A stretch of 64,000 nucleotides of DNA from Nostoc piscinale CENA21 (GCF_001298445.1 NZ_CP012036.1:915267-979266), one strand, 5' to 3'; counted from the stretch's first letter, positions 6,576-15,335 are shown. The notes: a model not told the origin generated them from the sequence alone. Numbers and translations are program-made.

Positions 6576-7409
6576 ATGCCTGCCCTCATCTTCTCAAATC
6601 CAGCTAGTGAAGTTCAGTTTACGCCAACTGGTAGCACTTCTGCTGACATACTATCACCAAACGCCCAAGCAGCAATCGCGGAGGCTTACTTAAAATCAGT
6701 CAATCTCTACAGTAATCAAAGCATTGCTGGCATAAAAATACTTACAGACACAACGCAATCAACCACTAAAGATAATGGGTGCTTGGTTCTAGAAGGTGGC
6801 TTAGGGGTAGAAAAGGCGATCAATACTGGCGGGGCAATTAAAACAGCCGACACCACTGCAAGCACGAATACAACTACAGGCTCAATCGTTACTCCGGGCG
6901 GTGCGGGTATAGGTGGTAGTGTCAATATTGGGGGAAGAGTCACATCAGTATCCTCCGATATCAAAGCAAACCGTCCTTATTTGAAAGTAAGACGTATTGC
7001 AGCACAGAGTAATTTTACAAACAACTCTTCAGTAGTAATTGTTTGGGATACGACAGTCATAGATACTGCCGGAGGAATGAATACCTCTACTGGCACATAT
7101 ACTGTGCAGTCTGGTGATGCTGGGGAATATGCGGTAGAGGTTCGCTTTGTTTTTTCTTCTAGCTGCACTCGTATGCTTCTGGAAGTATCCGTATTAAGCG
7201 GAGGTAATACTACACTTTATCGCCTTGACGATAGGGGAGCTTCTACTGACGCTTTTGGTTTTATAGGTGGAGTAGCTAAAATTCCCTTACTTGTTGGGGA
7301 TGCGGTGACTGTGACGCTTTTCCAAACAAATACAGGTTCGGCATCTAGATCATCTTCCACAGCAAGAGCTACGCACAATGAGTTTGTACTTTATAAAATG
7401 AGTATTTAA
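6576..7409 (+). CDS. Receptor-binding tail fibre with C1q-like head
   Basis: 277 residues. The N-terminal part is Ser/Thr/Gly-rich with TTKDNGCLVLEGGLGVEKAI, a triple-beta or trimer-forming pattern seen in phage fibres. The C-terminal 130 residues read like a C1q/TNF-type jelly roll (TVIDTAGGMNTSTGTYTVQS, GEYAVEVRFVF). It should assemble as a trimeric fibre whose distal domain contacts the host surface. It is followed after one base by the 152-residue gene, then the 759-residue gene, forming a tail-tip operon on the plus strand. Confidence 0.6.
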   Translation: MPALIFSNPASEVQFTPTGSTSADILSPNAQAAIAEAYLKSVNLYSNQSIAGIKILTDTTQSTTKDNGCLVLEGGLGVEKAINTGGAIKTADTTASTNTTTGSIVTPGGAGIGGSVNIGGRVTSVSSDIKANRPYLKVRRIAAQSNFTNNSSVVIVWDTTVIDTAGGMNTSTGTYTVQSGDAGEYAVEVRFVFSSSCTRMLLEVSVLSGGNTTLYRLDDRGASTDAFGFIGGVAKIPLLVGDAVTVTLFQTNTGSASRSSSTARATHNEFVLYKMSI

Positions 7410-7410
7410 T

Positions 7411-7869
7411 ATGGCTAAAACAATCAAAAGAATCCAATTTGATCCTCCAGGACAAATTGAAATCTTCTACGTAGAAGATGGCAGTACAGAATGGCAAAAA
7501 TTCATATCTGATGCTGATTATCAAGAGTTTTTACTAGAACGGCAAACAGAAATTGATAATGGCGTACCACCTGCACCTACGCCTAACTGGGTTGGATTTA
7601 ATACTGCAATGTTTCAAAATGCTGCTTACAACAGGATTCGTAGCAACACATCCAACCAACTAGACGGGGGCAGGGTTGAGGCTTTGGCTTTATCTTTAGC
7701 TGCTGGTGTTCCGTTTAATATGCAGATATTTGCGGTGCTTTGGAACAATACGATCGCAGGAAGCGAAACACCACCAACAGCAGAGGAAGCAGCAGGATGG
7801 AGAGCGATCGCCTCTACGAATAATATGCCGTTCACGTATAATCAATCAGGGTTGATTGAGGTGAGCTAG
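7411..7869 (+). CDS. Tail fibre-associated hypothetical protein
   Basis: 152 residues, soluble. The N-terminal part (KRIQFDPPGQIEIFYVEDG) is beta-rich and the C-terminal half is Asn/Ala-rich. It is packed between two fibre genes with one-base spacing, and its stop overlaps the GTG start of the next. The position suggests a fibre component or assembly factor. No named family. Confidence 0.5.
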   Translation: MAKTIKRIQFDPPGQIEIFYVEDGSTEWQKFISDADYQEFLLERQTEIDNGVPPAPTPNWVGFNTAMFQNAAYNRIRSNTSNQLDGGRVEALALSLAAGVPFNMQIFAVLWNNTIAGSETPPTAEEAAGWRAIASTNNMPFTYNQSGLIEVS

Positions 7870-10148
7870 TGGCGTTAATTTCCCAGTATGCAGGCGTTGG
7901 CGAAACTTGCCCAGCCTTTACCGTTGCAGTTGCTAGTGGTGGCAGTCTCACAGGTTCGGGTACGCTGTATTTTTCGTTTCAGTTACAAAATCGCGCTGGG
8001 TTTAATATCCCTTCTGTTAGCGGCGCGATCGCCTATACATCTGGGCAGAAAATTACAATCACAATTCCCAGTACTGTGATGAAAGCGGGATGGGATATTC
8101 ATTATTTTGTAGTATCAGCGGGGACAACCAGTGACCCATCTACCCATGTACAAATCGCCCGTTATCCTGGTTATTTATTCGGCGTAGGCGTAAACCCGCA
8201 ATCAACCCGCGTCACCCTACCTCAAAGTATTGTCCTTTCTCGCCCTGCTCACATTGCCCTTGCGCCAACAGTTGCAGATCCCTATAACTTTCCCACAGGA
8301 AGCGATCGCCTAGACGGTCAAGTGCGTTGGGTAACAAGCGAAAGCAAATGGTATGAATATCGTGCGGATTCAGATTTAGATCCAAGTGTTGACGTAATTT
8401 CTGCGGATGTTGGCCAATGGGTGAGAATTGGTGGCGCTAGTACTTATGTATCAGATACTCAATCTGGCGTGGGGAGCGATCGCGCCATCGACACAATCAA
8501 CCCCGACACTGTTCGCCCAACTCCCCCTTATCCTGGCGATGTGGGGTTGAGTAAGGTTTTACCTAGCTGGGAGCAACAGTTATGGATTTACAACGATAAC
8601 GATACTTCGCTGCCTGCGGGAATTGAGTTTGGGATTGAGATTGAGTTCAACAACAAGCGATCGCCTGATCTGTTGTCGGGATTATTCTTGGTCAAGTTTA
8701 TTGGATACGTTCAGTCAGACGGGACGATTCGCACTACAGATGGGGATGGCAACAATTTCCCTAACTGCGGTGCGTTTTTTTTCTTGGACACCAAGCTAAC
8801 TACGCCTTTTGTGACTGCTGATGATTTGGCAGTGGGGGAGGCGATCGCGCTTGCGATCAAGCCTTACTTCTCGGTTGCCGAACTAAATAATGAGGTTGTT
8901 CCTGATTCAATCATTGGAATATACCCAGCAATTCGCCCCCAATCAGGCGACTACAACCCACTAGGCAAGATACTCCCTGATGGTTTTGTTTATCCTCAAG
9001 ATGACTACTATCGCGTAGTTCCTGGTTCTGGACTGAATTACGACGTGCTTGAGGGAACTGCTTGTGTAGGCGGTTACGATTTCCCTAGTAAACCCCGGCG
9101 CACATTTTCAGGACTTTCGCCCAGCACTACAGGGCAGAAAGTAATTATCAACGGGAACGGCGCAGTATTTACAGAACCCAGTACGTATACACCATCGGCG
9201 AGTGAAGCAATTAGGGCAGTTGTGGGGACTGCGAGTGGTCTATCGAGTGCGGGGGCATGGAGTAGCTATGTTGGGGTGACGGCAACTCAAGCGGTTCGAG
9301 TTACCTGTGCTTATCCCTACTCTGGGGGTTATGGTACAGTCCGCAGCGATTACCCTGATGTACTGGCAGACAATACCAAAGCTATATTCAATCCACCAAA
9401 AGTCCGGATTTATTTACAGCGTCAAGACACTTCAGAGATTCGGGAATTTACAGGGTTTTTGGTTCTGCCAGGAACCACCCAACAATTCACGATCACCAAC
9501 TGGAGTTCAGGAACAATTGTTCCTAGCGTCCCTGCGGCTGCAAGTGATTTTTGTTTGTTTGCCCCAGGAACAGCTACGCCAACAACCACCACGGGCGGCA
9601 CATTTACCGCAGCTAACTATAGGGCCGCATTTGCTTTTGAATACGATGGCAGTCAAATATCTTCCGTCTCCCACGATTCACCGCCTTGTATTCCTGAGTA
9701 TCCAGGGACATTTGAGCCACCTGCAATTGAAATTGATTCGACAATTACGGCTCCCGCCGGAACGCCTGCATCTGTTGAAAATCTTAGTACCTTATCGAAT
9801 ATTGCTCGACTGCGATTTACTATTCCACAAGGCCCAGCAGGAAATACCTGGACTACGAAATCCGCAAATTACACAGCCGTAGCAGGCGATCGCATCATTG
9901 CTGATACTTCGGGTGCATCTTTTACCCTCACCCTTCCCGCATCACCCACGACAGGAGACAATATCACAATTCTTGGTCGTGGGTCTTTGGGGACGAATGC
10001 CCTGAATATCAATTTCAACGGGCAAAAATTTAAGTCTGCAACCCAAGCAAGTCCCGTGACTTTTGCTAAAGATTACAGACAATTGAATCTTATTTGGATT
10101 AACTCAACTATTGGGTGGATACCGAGTCCTGATGCGGCGATCAGCTAA
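7869..10148 (+). CDS. Large tail fibre or adhesin protein
   Basis: 759 residues from a GTG that overlaps the previous stop. Gly/Ser/Thr/Pro-rich, beta-dominated, with no membrane segments. The N-terminal about 120 residues look like an immunoglobulin-like strand domain (GSGTLYFSFQLQNRAGFNIP). A PAGTPASVENLS...RLRFTIPQGPAG segment near 640-665 resembles the collagen-like fibre linkers, and the C-terminal 90 residues carry a GDRIIADTSGASFTLTLP motif typical of phage fibre tips. A palindrome copy lies in frame at 9507-9526. Host-range determinant is the inferred role. Confidence 0.6.
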   Translation: MALISQYAGVGETCPAFTVAVASGGSLTGSGTLYFSFQLQNRAGFNIPSVSGAIAYTSGQKITITIPSTVMKAGWDIHYFVVSAGTTSDPSTHVQIARYPGYLFGVGVNPQSTRVTLPQSIVLSRPAHIALAPTVADPYNFPTGSDRLDGQVRWVTSESKWYEYRADSDLDPSVDVISADVGQWVRIGGASTYVSDTQSGVGSDRAIDTINPDTVRPTPPYPGDVGLSKVLPSWEQQLWIYNDNDTSLPAGIEFGIEIEFNNKRSPDLLSGLFLVKFIGYVQSDGTIRTTDGDGNNFPNCGAFFFLDTKLTTPFVTADDLAVGEAIALAIKPYFSVAELNNEVVPDSIIGIYPAIRPQSGDYNPLGKILPDGFVYPQDDYYRVVPGSGLNYDVLEGTACVGGYDFPSKPRRTFSGLSPSTTGQKVIINGNGAVFTEPSTYTPSASEAIRAVVGTASGLSSAGAWSSYVGVTATQAVRVTCAYPYSGGYGTVRSDYPDVLADNTKAIFNPPKVRIYLQRQDTSEIREFTGFLVLPGTTQQFTITNWSSGTIVPSVPAAASDFCLFAPGTATPTTTTGGTFTAANYRAAFAFEYDGSQISSVSHDSPPCIPEYPGTFEPPAIEIDSTITAPAGTPASVENLSTLSNIARLRFTIPQGPAGNTWTTKSANYTAVAGDRIIADTSGASFTLTLPASPTTGDNITILGRGSLGTNALNINFNGQKFKSATQASPVTFAKDYRQLNLIWINSTIGWIPSPDAAIS
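9507..9526. repeat. Palindrome copy 3 (16-bp core) inside fibre gene
   Basis: AGGAACAATTGTTCCT at 9509-9524 is perfect. It is read in frame inside the fibre gene without breaking it. Confidence 0.85.
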
Positions 10149-10415
10149 AATCGAAGTAATCACTGAAGTGCGATCGCCTTGTTTATCAATCCAATCTACC
10201 AACTCTTGCGGTAGACGAATCGTGACTTTTATTTTGGCTTTTCCTGTAACCGGCTTTCCGGGCGATCGCCTCTTACCTGTCACGGTTTCAAGGCATTTTT
10301 GACAATTTACTTGCTTAATATCGCTTGATGACTTTGACAGAGAGTTAATCCTTACCCCACAAGCGTGATATCCGAGTTGCGGATGTTTGTAGTGGATCTT
10401 AGGCACTATTCCCAC
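10104..10415 (-). CDS. Zinc-finger/RHH-like DNA-binding protein
   Basis: 103 residues. Residues 9-46 hold HPQLGYHACG and VNCQKCLETV, spaced like a small zinc-binding module. The C-terminal 45 residues (KIKVTIRLPQELVDWIDKQG) form a ribbon-helix-helix motif. It is convergent with the fibre gene and overlaps it by 45 bases. It also overlaps the preceding minus-strand gene by 10 bases, so the three small genes from 11024 to 10104 form an operon, probably regulatory. Confidence 0.55.
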   Translation of the reverse strand: MGIVPKIHYKHPQLGYHACGVRINSLSKSSSDIKQVNCQKCLETVTGKRRSPGKPVTGKAKIKVTIRLPQELVDWIDKQGDRTSVITSILADRRIRTRYPPNS

Positions 10416-10714
10416 CCTAAATCAAAGAACGGCTCTGGAATAGATTTGGAAATTGTTCTTGCAACAAATTCTAAATACTCCGCCGCGTATTCGTAAGTTG
10501 CAAATCCCTGTATTGTTGCGTGGTCTTCTGCTCTGGCTTCCCATGTGCCATCCTCTGAATTGATTATCTCTCCTATCTTTTTCTCGCCCACATAACAATC
10601 GTAATTGCCGGAAGAATGCGTACCCCATTTAGTTTGTTTTTTTGTGGGGCGCAATTCTATTTTATTAACTGACTCAATAGTTATTTTTCCAGACAAGATA
10701 TCTAGTTCGTACAT
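10406..10714 (-). CDS. Hypothetical protein
   Basis: 102 residues from ATG 10714, preceded by GAGG; the frame extends to a TTG at 10726 but the ATG is better placed. Soluble, mixed alpha/beta, with HSSGNYDCYVGEKKIGEI and a helical C-terminus ending EPFFDLGWE. No family recognised. It lies in the small minus-strand operon between the two fibre regions. Confidence 0.45.
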   Translation of the reverse strand: MYELDILSGKITIESVNKIELRPTKKQTKWGTHSSGNYDCYVGEKKIGEIINSEDGTWEARAEDHATIQGFATYEYAAEYLEFVARTISKSIPEPFFDLGWE

Positions 10715-10727
10715 AATCAACCTCAAC

Positions 10728-11024
10728 TTATTTGCTAGAGACGTATAATCTACCTTGAGCTTGAGCAGGTGCTTTAATTACACGAGTTTCGCCTTTGAGC
10801 CTGTCAGAAGCCCATTGAGCGTAAGCTACGGTTTCAAATCTGCAAGCGTCCTCTGGCTTGTCGCTAACAGGAACCCAACCCTTGCTCATGTGGCGAACGT
10901 AAAGCCAAATATCTTTCTTTTGTTTTTCGTCAAATGCCTTGCATTGAATTGCAAAGTATTCTTTTTCCACTTGTTTCTTGCTAACTAAAGTGGGTCTACG
11001 TCCAGCAACTTTCACCCAATACAC
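10728..11024 (-). CDS. Hypothetical protein
   Basis: 98 residues from a GTG at 11024. Basic, with KKDIWLYVRHMSKGWVPVSD and YAQWASDRLKGETRVIKAP. No membrane segment. A possible 21-codon frame (MKNQIAQILNVKENQ) lies just upstream at about 11033-11098. No family recognised; the start is uncertain because there is no strong ribosome site. Confidence 0.4.
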   Translation of the reverse strand: MYWVKVAGRRPTLVSKKQVEKEYFAIQCKAFDEKQKKDIWLYVRHMSKGWVPVSDKPEDACRFETVAYAQWASDRLKGETRVIKAPAQAQGRLYVSSK

Positions 11025-11118
11025 AAACGCCTATTCACGGATTTCAATTATTTGATTTTCTTTGACGTTTAGGATTTGTGCGATTTGGTTTTTCATTGCC
11101 TTATTTCGACCTCAATAT

Positions 11119-11169
11119 ATTTATTGTCGTACACTAATTATGAGGTGTCAATAGTGTACGACAATAAAT
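11119..11169. repeat. 18-bp perfect inverted repeat with 15-nt spacer
   Basis: ATTTATTGTCGTACACTA (11119-11136) and its exact complement TAGTGTACGACAATAAAT (11152-11169) flank 15 bases. It lies upstream of the small minus-strand operon. It could be a paired operator or a mobile-repeat end. No T run follows, so a terminator is unlikely. Confidence 0.7.
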
Positions 11170-11211
11170 AATAAAAAGGAGCCAGAACTCAGGATATTTC
11201 GGTCAACAAGA

Positions 11212-11383
11212 GGAAAAGGGGCAGGGGGCAGGGAGCAAGGGGGAGAACCGGGACGAAGCTTGGACTCCGCCCCGTCTAAACGTCCTAGAAGGACGGGGGC
11301 TTGTACCCATGTTCCGCTCCGCTCCACAGCAAGGGGGAAGGGCTTGCTCCCCCTGCTCCCTGCTCCCTTCCCCCTTGCTTCTT
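11212..11383. repeat. G-rich/C-rich inverted tandem repeat with IS200/IS605-like hairpin remnant
   Basis: The left side carries GGCAGGGGGCAGGGAGCAAG-type repeats (11217-11243) and the right side its complement type (11345-11376). Between them, CCCCGTC (11270-11276) can pair with GACGGGG (11292-11298), with an alternative CGTCC-tagaa-GGACG. The centre resembles the subterminal hairpins of IS200/IS605-family elements. No transposase gene is present. With the inverted repeat at 11119 this fills the 400-base gap 11025-11424, where I see no convincing gene. Confidence 0.5.
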
Positions 11384-11424
11384 CGGTCATAATTTAAGAC
11401 GGATTCCCACCGCTCATCTACTTT

Positions 11425-13278
11425 ATGCCCACAGACAGACAACTCCAAGACTTATTTAACCAACTAAACCGCTTCTTCCCTATAACAGCCGAGGGCGGCA
11501 AGGTAGGCGATCGCGTCTGGATTAAGATCGACGGAAAACGAGTGCAAGCAACCTATCACCACAATATTCAAGCAGGTGAATGCTTGGCGATTCTTGCTGA
11601 TGATGGGCAGTATTATTTGGTGAACACTCAAAAGGTGGAACCAGTACAAAAAAATACTCGCGTAATTCAAGCTCGCAGAACCAAACCAACCACAGAAAAG
11701 ATAGTACCAGCGAATTTTAAAGTGTTGTTTTCTGTGGTTGATGGGGGTGAGAGGAGGTTTTATGTAGGGGGCGATCGCCCTACACCTATACTTGTCGCCA
11801 CTGTTCCTAATTCTGCGACAATTCAAGGTGCTTACATTACAAATAAAGGCAAACCATCTCAATACGATATATCGATTAAGTATCAACTAGCAGAGGAGAA
11901 TTATTGTAGATATGTCAACAATATCAACGGTACGCAATATGATTTTGCCGACAACGTATTACTGAATGACTCCAATACCTTCCTTGCTTTTAGGGGAGCG
12001 GCAACCTGGATAAGTCCTGAAATTATTCCAGGAACGGGCTTTACAGACCCAGTGATAACGGAACCTTCAGGCGAAGACGGGGATCTTAGCGCCAGAATTG
12101 AAACTCAAAATCTTTTTATTGCTCCACCTTGGGATGCGCTTTTTGAGGGAAGCGGGATAAGTGTATTTACGGCTTATTGTCAGTTTGTCACCACAGAAAG
12201 CGGTAACTTGTTTTGCGAACCTTACAGGGAAACAAATGAAAATGATTTTAATATTCAAACTAAAAATTTTTATATTAATAAAACAAGCTCTGCCTATAAT
12301 AACGGATTGTATACTATCAATAATTTCCAAGATTTCAATCCAACTAGCACCTTAGTAACTGGAACTTTTGTAGAAGATACAACTAATAATACTTTTCTCC
12401 CTTCAGGGGCTTCTTCTTTTTCTTATGTGTCTGATTATGATCAAGTGACGAACGACCAGGTATATACAATCACTGGTAATTTTTTGATAACTAGGGGTGT
12501 AAGCTTTATTCGAGAAGAAATGGGTTTCAGTTATCGCAATAACGACGGCGATATCACATATACAAGAGGTTCAACCTATTACTTAAACAACCGTGTTACC
12601 AATTCCGATAAATTTATTTGTTTGACTCAAGGCTTTTCTTTGGATGAATCAACTACAGCGATCGCTACACCACCAACTACTATACTCATAGATCCTGACT
12701 CTTTCTTGTTAGTGCATGGAATTACCCTGACCCAATTTTTTGATAGCTTGGTGGGCGAGGATGTAATTCTAGGCAAAATTAAAGATGCTATGTCCAGTTA
12801 TTTAGCAAAGGGTAGTATCACTAGTTACACCTTTAGTTCTGGCGATTTATCTTTAGCGATCGCTGTTGATTCTGTTATTGTCGCTCCATTCGTCTCATTC
12901 GCAACAACCGAAGGCAAAGTTCTACTTGATAGCGGGTCGGTGTTTGAATATCTACTTTGCGGTGCGTCCAGCTTTCAAGCTATATTGCCATCTTCCCTTA
13001 ATAGCTTTGCCGGGGTTAATTTATTCCCCGAATTAATTGATTCGAGTCAATATGTGCGTGATCGCCTTGTGACTGACAACCTAGTAAAAAATAAAATCTT
13101 CATCTCCCAAATCAATGAGGCGATGAAGACTGCCAATATTGCTGGTTATGCAGAGGAATGGAAAATCGATAGTGATGGTAATTTTATCAGACAGGATGCT
13201 TTGAGGGAAGGATTGATTTACTCCCTTGGGAATGCGGGGGCGACAATTCACTCAATTAGTTACTGGGCGAGTAAATAA
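11425..13278 (+). CDS. Large phage virion or surface protein
   Basis: 617 residues, soluble, with no signal peptide. The N-terminal about 95 residues (GDRVWIKIDGKRVQATYHHN) look like a small beta-barrel. The middle is Asn/Thr/Tyr-rich beta structure and the end is more helical, finishing HSISYWASK. Composition and position next to the endolysin, on the strand of the fibre genes, suggest a tail-tip or fibre component. No family can be named. Its 3' end overlaps the convergent endolysin by 27 bases. Confidence 0.5.
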   Translation: MPTDRQLQDLFNQLNRFFPITAEGGKVGDRVWIKIDGKRVQATYHHNIQAGECLAILADDGQYYLVNTQKVEPVQKNTRVIQARRTKPTTEKIVPANFKVLFSVVDGGERRFYVGGDRPTPILVATVPNSATIQGAYITNKGKPSQYDISIKYQLAEENYCRYVNNINGTQYDFADNVLLNDSNTFLAFRGAATWISPEIIPGTGFTDPVITEPSGEDGDLSARIETQNLFIAPPWDALFEGSGISVFTAYCQFVTTESGNLFCEPYRETNENDFNIQTKNFYINKTSSAYNNGLYTINNFQDFNPTSTLVTGTFVEDTTNNTFLPSGASSFSYVSDYDQVTNDQVYTITGNFLITRGVSFIREEMGFSYRNNDGDITYTRGSTYYLNNRVTNSDKFICLTQGFSLDESTTAIATPPTTILIDPDSFLLVHGITLTQFFDSLVGEDVILGKIKDAMSSYLAKGSITSYTFSSGDLSLAIAVDSVIVAPFVSFATTEGKVLLDSGSVFEYLLCGASSFQAILPSSLNSFAGVNLFPELIDSSQYVRDRLVTDNLVKNKIFISQINEAMKTANIAGYAEEWKIDSDGNFIRQDALREGLIYSLGNAGATIHSISYWASK

Positions 13279-13732
13279 ATCAGCTTCGGCTAACCTGCGC
13301 CTTTTTAATCCTGCCTCAACATTGGAACCTGGGTTGCGGTATTTGACAAATACTTCCCTAGCTGCACCCCAATTCTTAGTATTTAGCATTGTGGTCATGC
13401 TGTTGAAATTGGGCGCACCGTGGAAACTAGCCCCTAAATTATAGCCAAAGCTGAGTAATGCGCCTTGCTGGTTTTCGTTTAATTCATGCCAGCAGGGGAT
13501 TTTTTCTAGTTTTGGCAGGTAATCATTCTCTAATTGATGAATGAGTAGATCGTTGGCTTGTTCTTGTGTAATTTTATCGCCCAACTTCCATTCACTACCA
13601 TCTAATTTTTTTGGTGCAACCCCATCCAATTGTGATTGGTTTTCCTCCAGATAGCGGATCGGGATAAGCTTCCAAAGAACAGCCTTCAAACAGCTTGATT
13701 AATTTAATTCCGGGTAGAGGTAATTTGGTCAT
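13252..13732 (-). pseudogene. GH24 endolysin (muramidase), frameshifted at A7
   Basis: From ATG 13732 the frame reads KLIKLFEGCSLEAYPD then GGKPITIGWGCTKK, the GH24 lysozyme active site with Glu16, Asp25 and Thr34 in the family order. At an A7 run (T7 on the plus strand, 13606-13612) the frame is lost. One base on, it continues KLDGSEWKLGDKITQEQAND through SFGYNLGASFH and AGLKRRRLAEADLFT, the rest of the GH24 domain. With A6 the gene would be intact at about 159 residues, normal for the family. The C-terminal part alone lacks the catalytic Glu and should be inactive. No holin is obvious next to it. Confidence 0.75.
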
Positions 13733-13733
13733 A

Positions 13734-14162
13734 TCAGGGAACTGAACACTTGCGATTATTATTCCCCGAATATGTAATTGGAAGCTTAACGCCTTTGGAT
13801 TTCAAAAATCCGTGTATTGAACTAATATTTTGGTGAACAGATTCTTTGGTGATTTTTAATTTAATGGCTATCTCTGCCATTGACAAACCCTCTTTTCTCA
13901 ACTGATACACCTTAAGACGTTCTTCTTTGCTTCTACACAAAACTGTCGCAGGCGTACTGATTTTATTGGTTTGCAGTATTTGTAATAGACCACCCGTCTT
14001 TCTAGCAACCCCAAGCTTGCTGTATATATTGCAGGCGTGGTAATTAACTGTTCTCTGACTTATTCCCAAGCGAGAGGCGATCGCCTTATAACTCATACCT
14101 CTAGCAAGTAATTCACAAATCAACCTTTCTTTGGGTGTGAAACAACGTAAAGCCAACATCAT
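13734..14162 (-). CDS. LuxR-type HTH regulator with two HTH segments
   Basis: 142 residues with no receiver domain. Residues 8-60 form a LuxR/GerE HTH (FTPKERLICELLARGMSYKA, then IASRLGISQRTVNYHACNIY). A second HTH-like segment lies at about 80-112 (EGLSMAEIAIKLKITKESVH). It directly precedes the endolysin on the same strand and overlaps the previous gene by 4 bases. A phage regulator of lysis or late genes is plausible but unproven. Confidence 0.6.
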   Translation of the reverse strand: MMLALRCFTPKERLICELLARGMSYKAIASRLGISQRTVNYHACNIYSKLGVARKTGGLLQILQTNKISTPATVLCRSKEERLKVYQLRKEGLSMAEIAIKLKITKESVHQNISSIHGFLKSKGVKLPITYSGNNNRKCSVP

Positions 14163-14323
14163 CTATACTGCTTGATACTTGTTCCCTGTATTTGAGATGT
14201 GCGCTTATCAGGCGCGATCGCGTATGTTTCACCGCGTAAACTTATCTCTAGTCCAATGTCGGTTTTTTTGATTTTGGCGAATAGTGATCGCCACGGTTCT
14301 GCCGCTTTTGCTGTTGTGTACAT
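14159..14323 (-). CDS. Small hypothetical protein
   Basis: 54 residues from ATG 14323 (MYTTAKAAEPWRSLFAKIKK). The open frame reaches 14398, but that part encodes a TCAGTTATCAGT-type repeat and overlaps the upstream small gene, so the shorter start is preferred. Soluble, mixed. The stop overlaps the next start by 4 bases. No family recognised. Confidence 0.4.
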   Translation of the reverse strand: MYTTAKAAEPWRSLFAKIKKTDIGLEISLRGETYAIAPDKRTSQIQGTSIKQYR

Positions 14324-14369
14324 ACAGTCATCAGTTATCAGTAAACAGTTATCAGAGGGGTGATCGCTC

Positions 14370-14549
14370 CTATTGTAATTTTTCTTCAATAAAAGCATAA
14401 AGTTCTTTTCTAATCTGGACTTTTACCCGCGACTGCTCAATATGATCTGAACTTGTTGATTCTTGAGGGGTAACATCAATAACGCCTTTAAGCATTTTTA
14501 ATGCAGTTATTAAAGCTTCCGCGTCATCACTCCTGATGTCATCTGCCAA
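14370..14549 (-). CDS. Small acidic helical protein
   Basis: 59 residues if a TTG at 14549 is used (ADDIRSDDAEALITALKMLK...YAFIEEKLQ). There is no ATG in the open stretch, and a stop lies a few codons upstream, so the start is not certain. Helical with an acidic start and KVQIRKELYAFIEEKL at the end, a pattern like small RHH-free antitoxins or phage helpers. Coding potential is judged only from composition and lack of stops. Confidence 0.3.
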   Translation of the reverse strand: MADDIRSDDAEALITALKMLKGVIDVTPQESTSSDHIEQSRVKVQIRKELYAFIEEKLQ

Positions 14550-14590
14550 AGTTACAACAAGTATCTAGTAGTCACGCGATCGCTCCTCGC

Positions 14591-15022
14591 TTAATAATCA
14601 TTCTTGCCATAATAAATCCTTGCTCTTGGATTTCTTGGCGTTCCGTCAGGAGATAAATACAGTCTTCCCCAAGTAAATTTGTGTTTATATAGGTTGAAGC
14701 AAGGAGGACGAAACAACCAAATACCTTTTTTGGTATGCAGTTGAAAAGCAAACATCATTGCATTGCATCCAAAAATAGTCAAATCTCCTATTGTTATATG
14801 TCCGCCAAACAGTTTAGAAAATATAAAATCTGCCATACGAAAACTAGGCGTAAATTTCCATAGCACCCACCAAGTCTTAATAAGTTGCGATGAACTCCAG
14901 ATTTCACCTCTTAATTGAGAGTTCATCCTAAAATTCTTGTTTATTTCACACAGATCATCCCAGTCGATGTTTCCAGATTCAAAGTTTATGAAGTCTAAAA
15001 CGTCGAATAGCGAATAATTCAT
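14591..15022 (-). CDS. Hypothetical protein
   Basis: 143 residues from ATG 15022 (MNYSLFDVLDFINFESGN), preceded by GGAGG; the frame is open to 15100 but that overlaps the preceding conserved gene. Rich in Phe, Trp and Lys, with no clear membrane helix, and ends ARIYYGKNDY. No family recognised. It is part of a run of five small minus-strand genes between the hub and the endolysin. Confidence 0.45.
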   Translation of the reverse strand: MNYSLFDVLDFINFESGNIDWDDLCEINKNFRMNSQLRGEIWSSSQLIKTWWVLWKFTPSFRMADFIFSKLFGGHITIGDLTIFGCNAMMFAFQLHTKKGIWLFRPPCFNLYKHKFTWGRLYLSPDGTPRNPRARIYYGKNDY

Positions 15023-15059
15023 TACGCGATCGCCTCCAGCCAAACTTTTCAAATACATG

Positions 15060-15335
15060 TTAACTGTCGCATTCTTCGTAAGTTTCCACAAAAATGTCAT
15101 TTTTGCAAGGATAGAACTCGTTTTTCACCCCTTTAATAATCCAGTCTGTAGGGTTGGCTGCCATCGTGCCTTCAAGAGTTTGAATCAACATTATTGGGTG
15201 AGAATATTTAATTTCATCCGCCATTGCTGTAGTATCACCACAGGCTTTCATCCACTCAACAATCTTTAAGTAACTATCCATTCCATTGAATTGCATAGCC
15301 TCAACAACTACGGGCTTTTTTCTAAACTTAGTCAC
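15060..15335 (-). CDS. Conserved small phage protein
   Basis: 91 residues. The start MTKFRKKPVVVEAMQFNG and the PTDWIIKGVKNEFYPCKNDI motif followed by FVETYEEC are characteristic of a widespread small phage protein of unknown function found in many Gram-negative and Gram-positive phages. It overlaps the upstream small gene by 4 bases. Confidence 0.7.
   Translation of the reverse strand: MTKFRKKPVVVEAMQFNGMDSYLKIVEWMKACGDTTAMADEIKYSHPIMLIQTLEGTMAANPTDWIIKGVKNEFYPCKNDIFVETYEECDS

Noticed and set aside
9307..9882. 191-codon frame inside the large fibre gene
   Set aside because: Alternative frame of a gene with clear coding pattern; Gln/Leu/Pro/His bias typical of an out-of-frame shadow.
11203..11448. 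Overlapping open frames of about 80 codons in the G-rich repeat block
   Set aside because: They consist of repeat-coded Gly/Pro/Ser stretches and have no start context.
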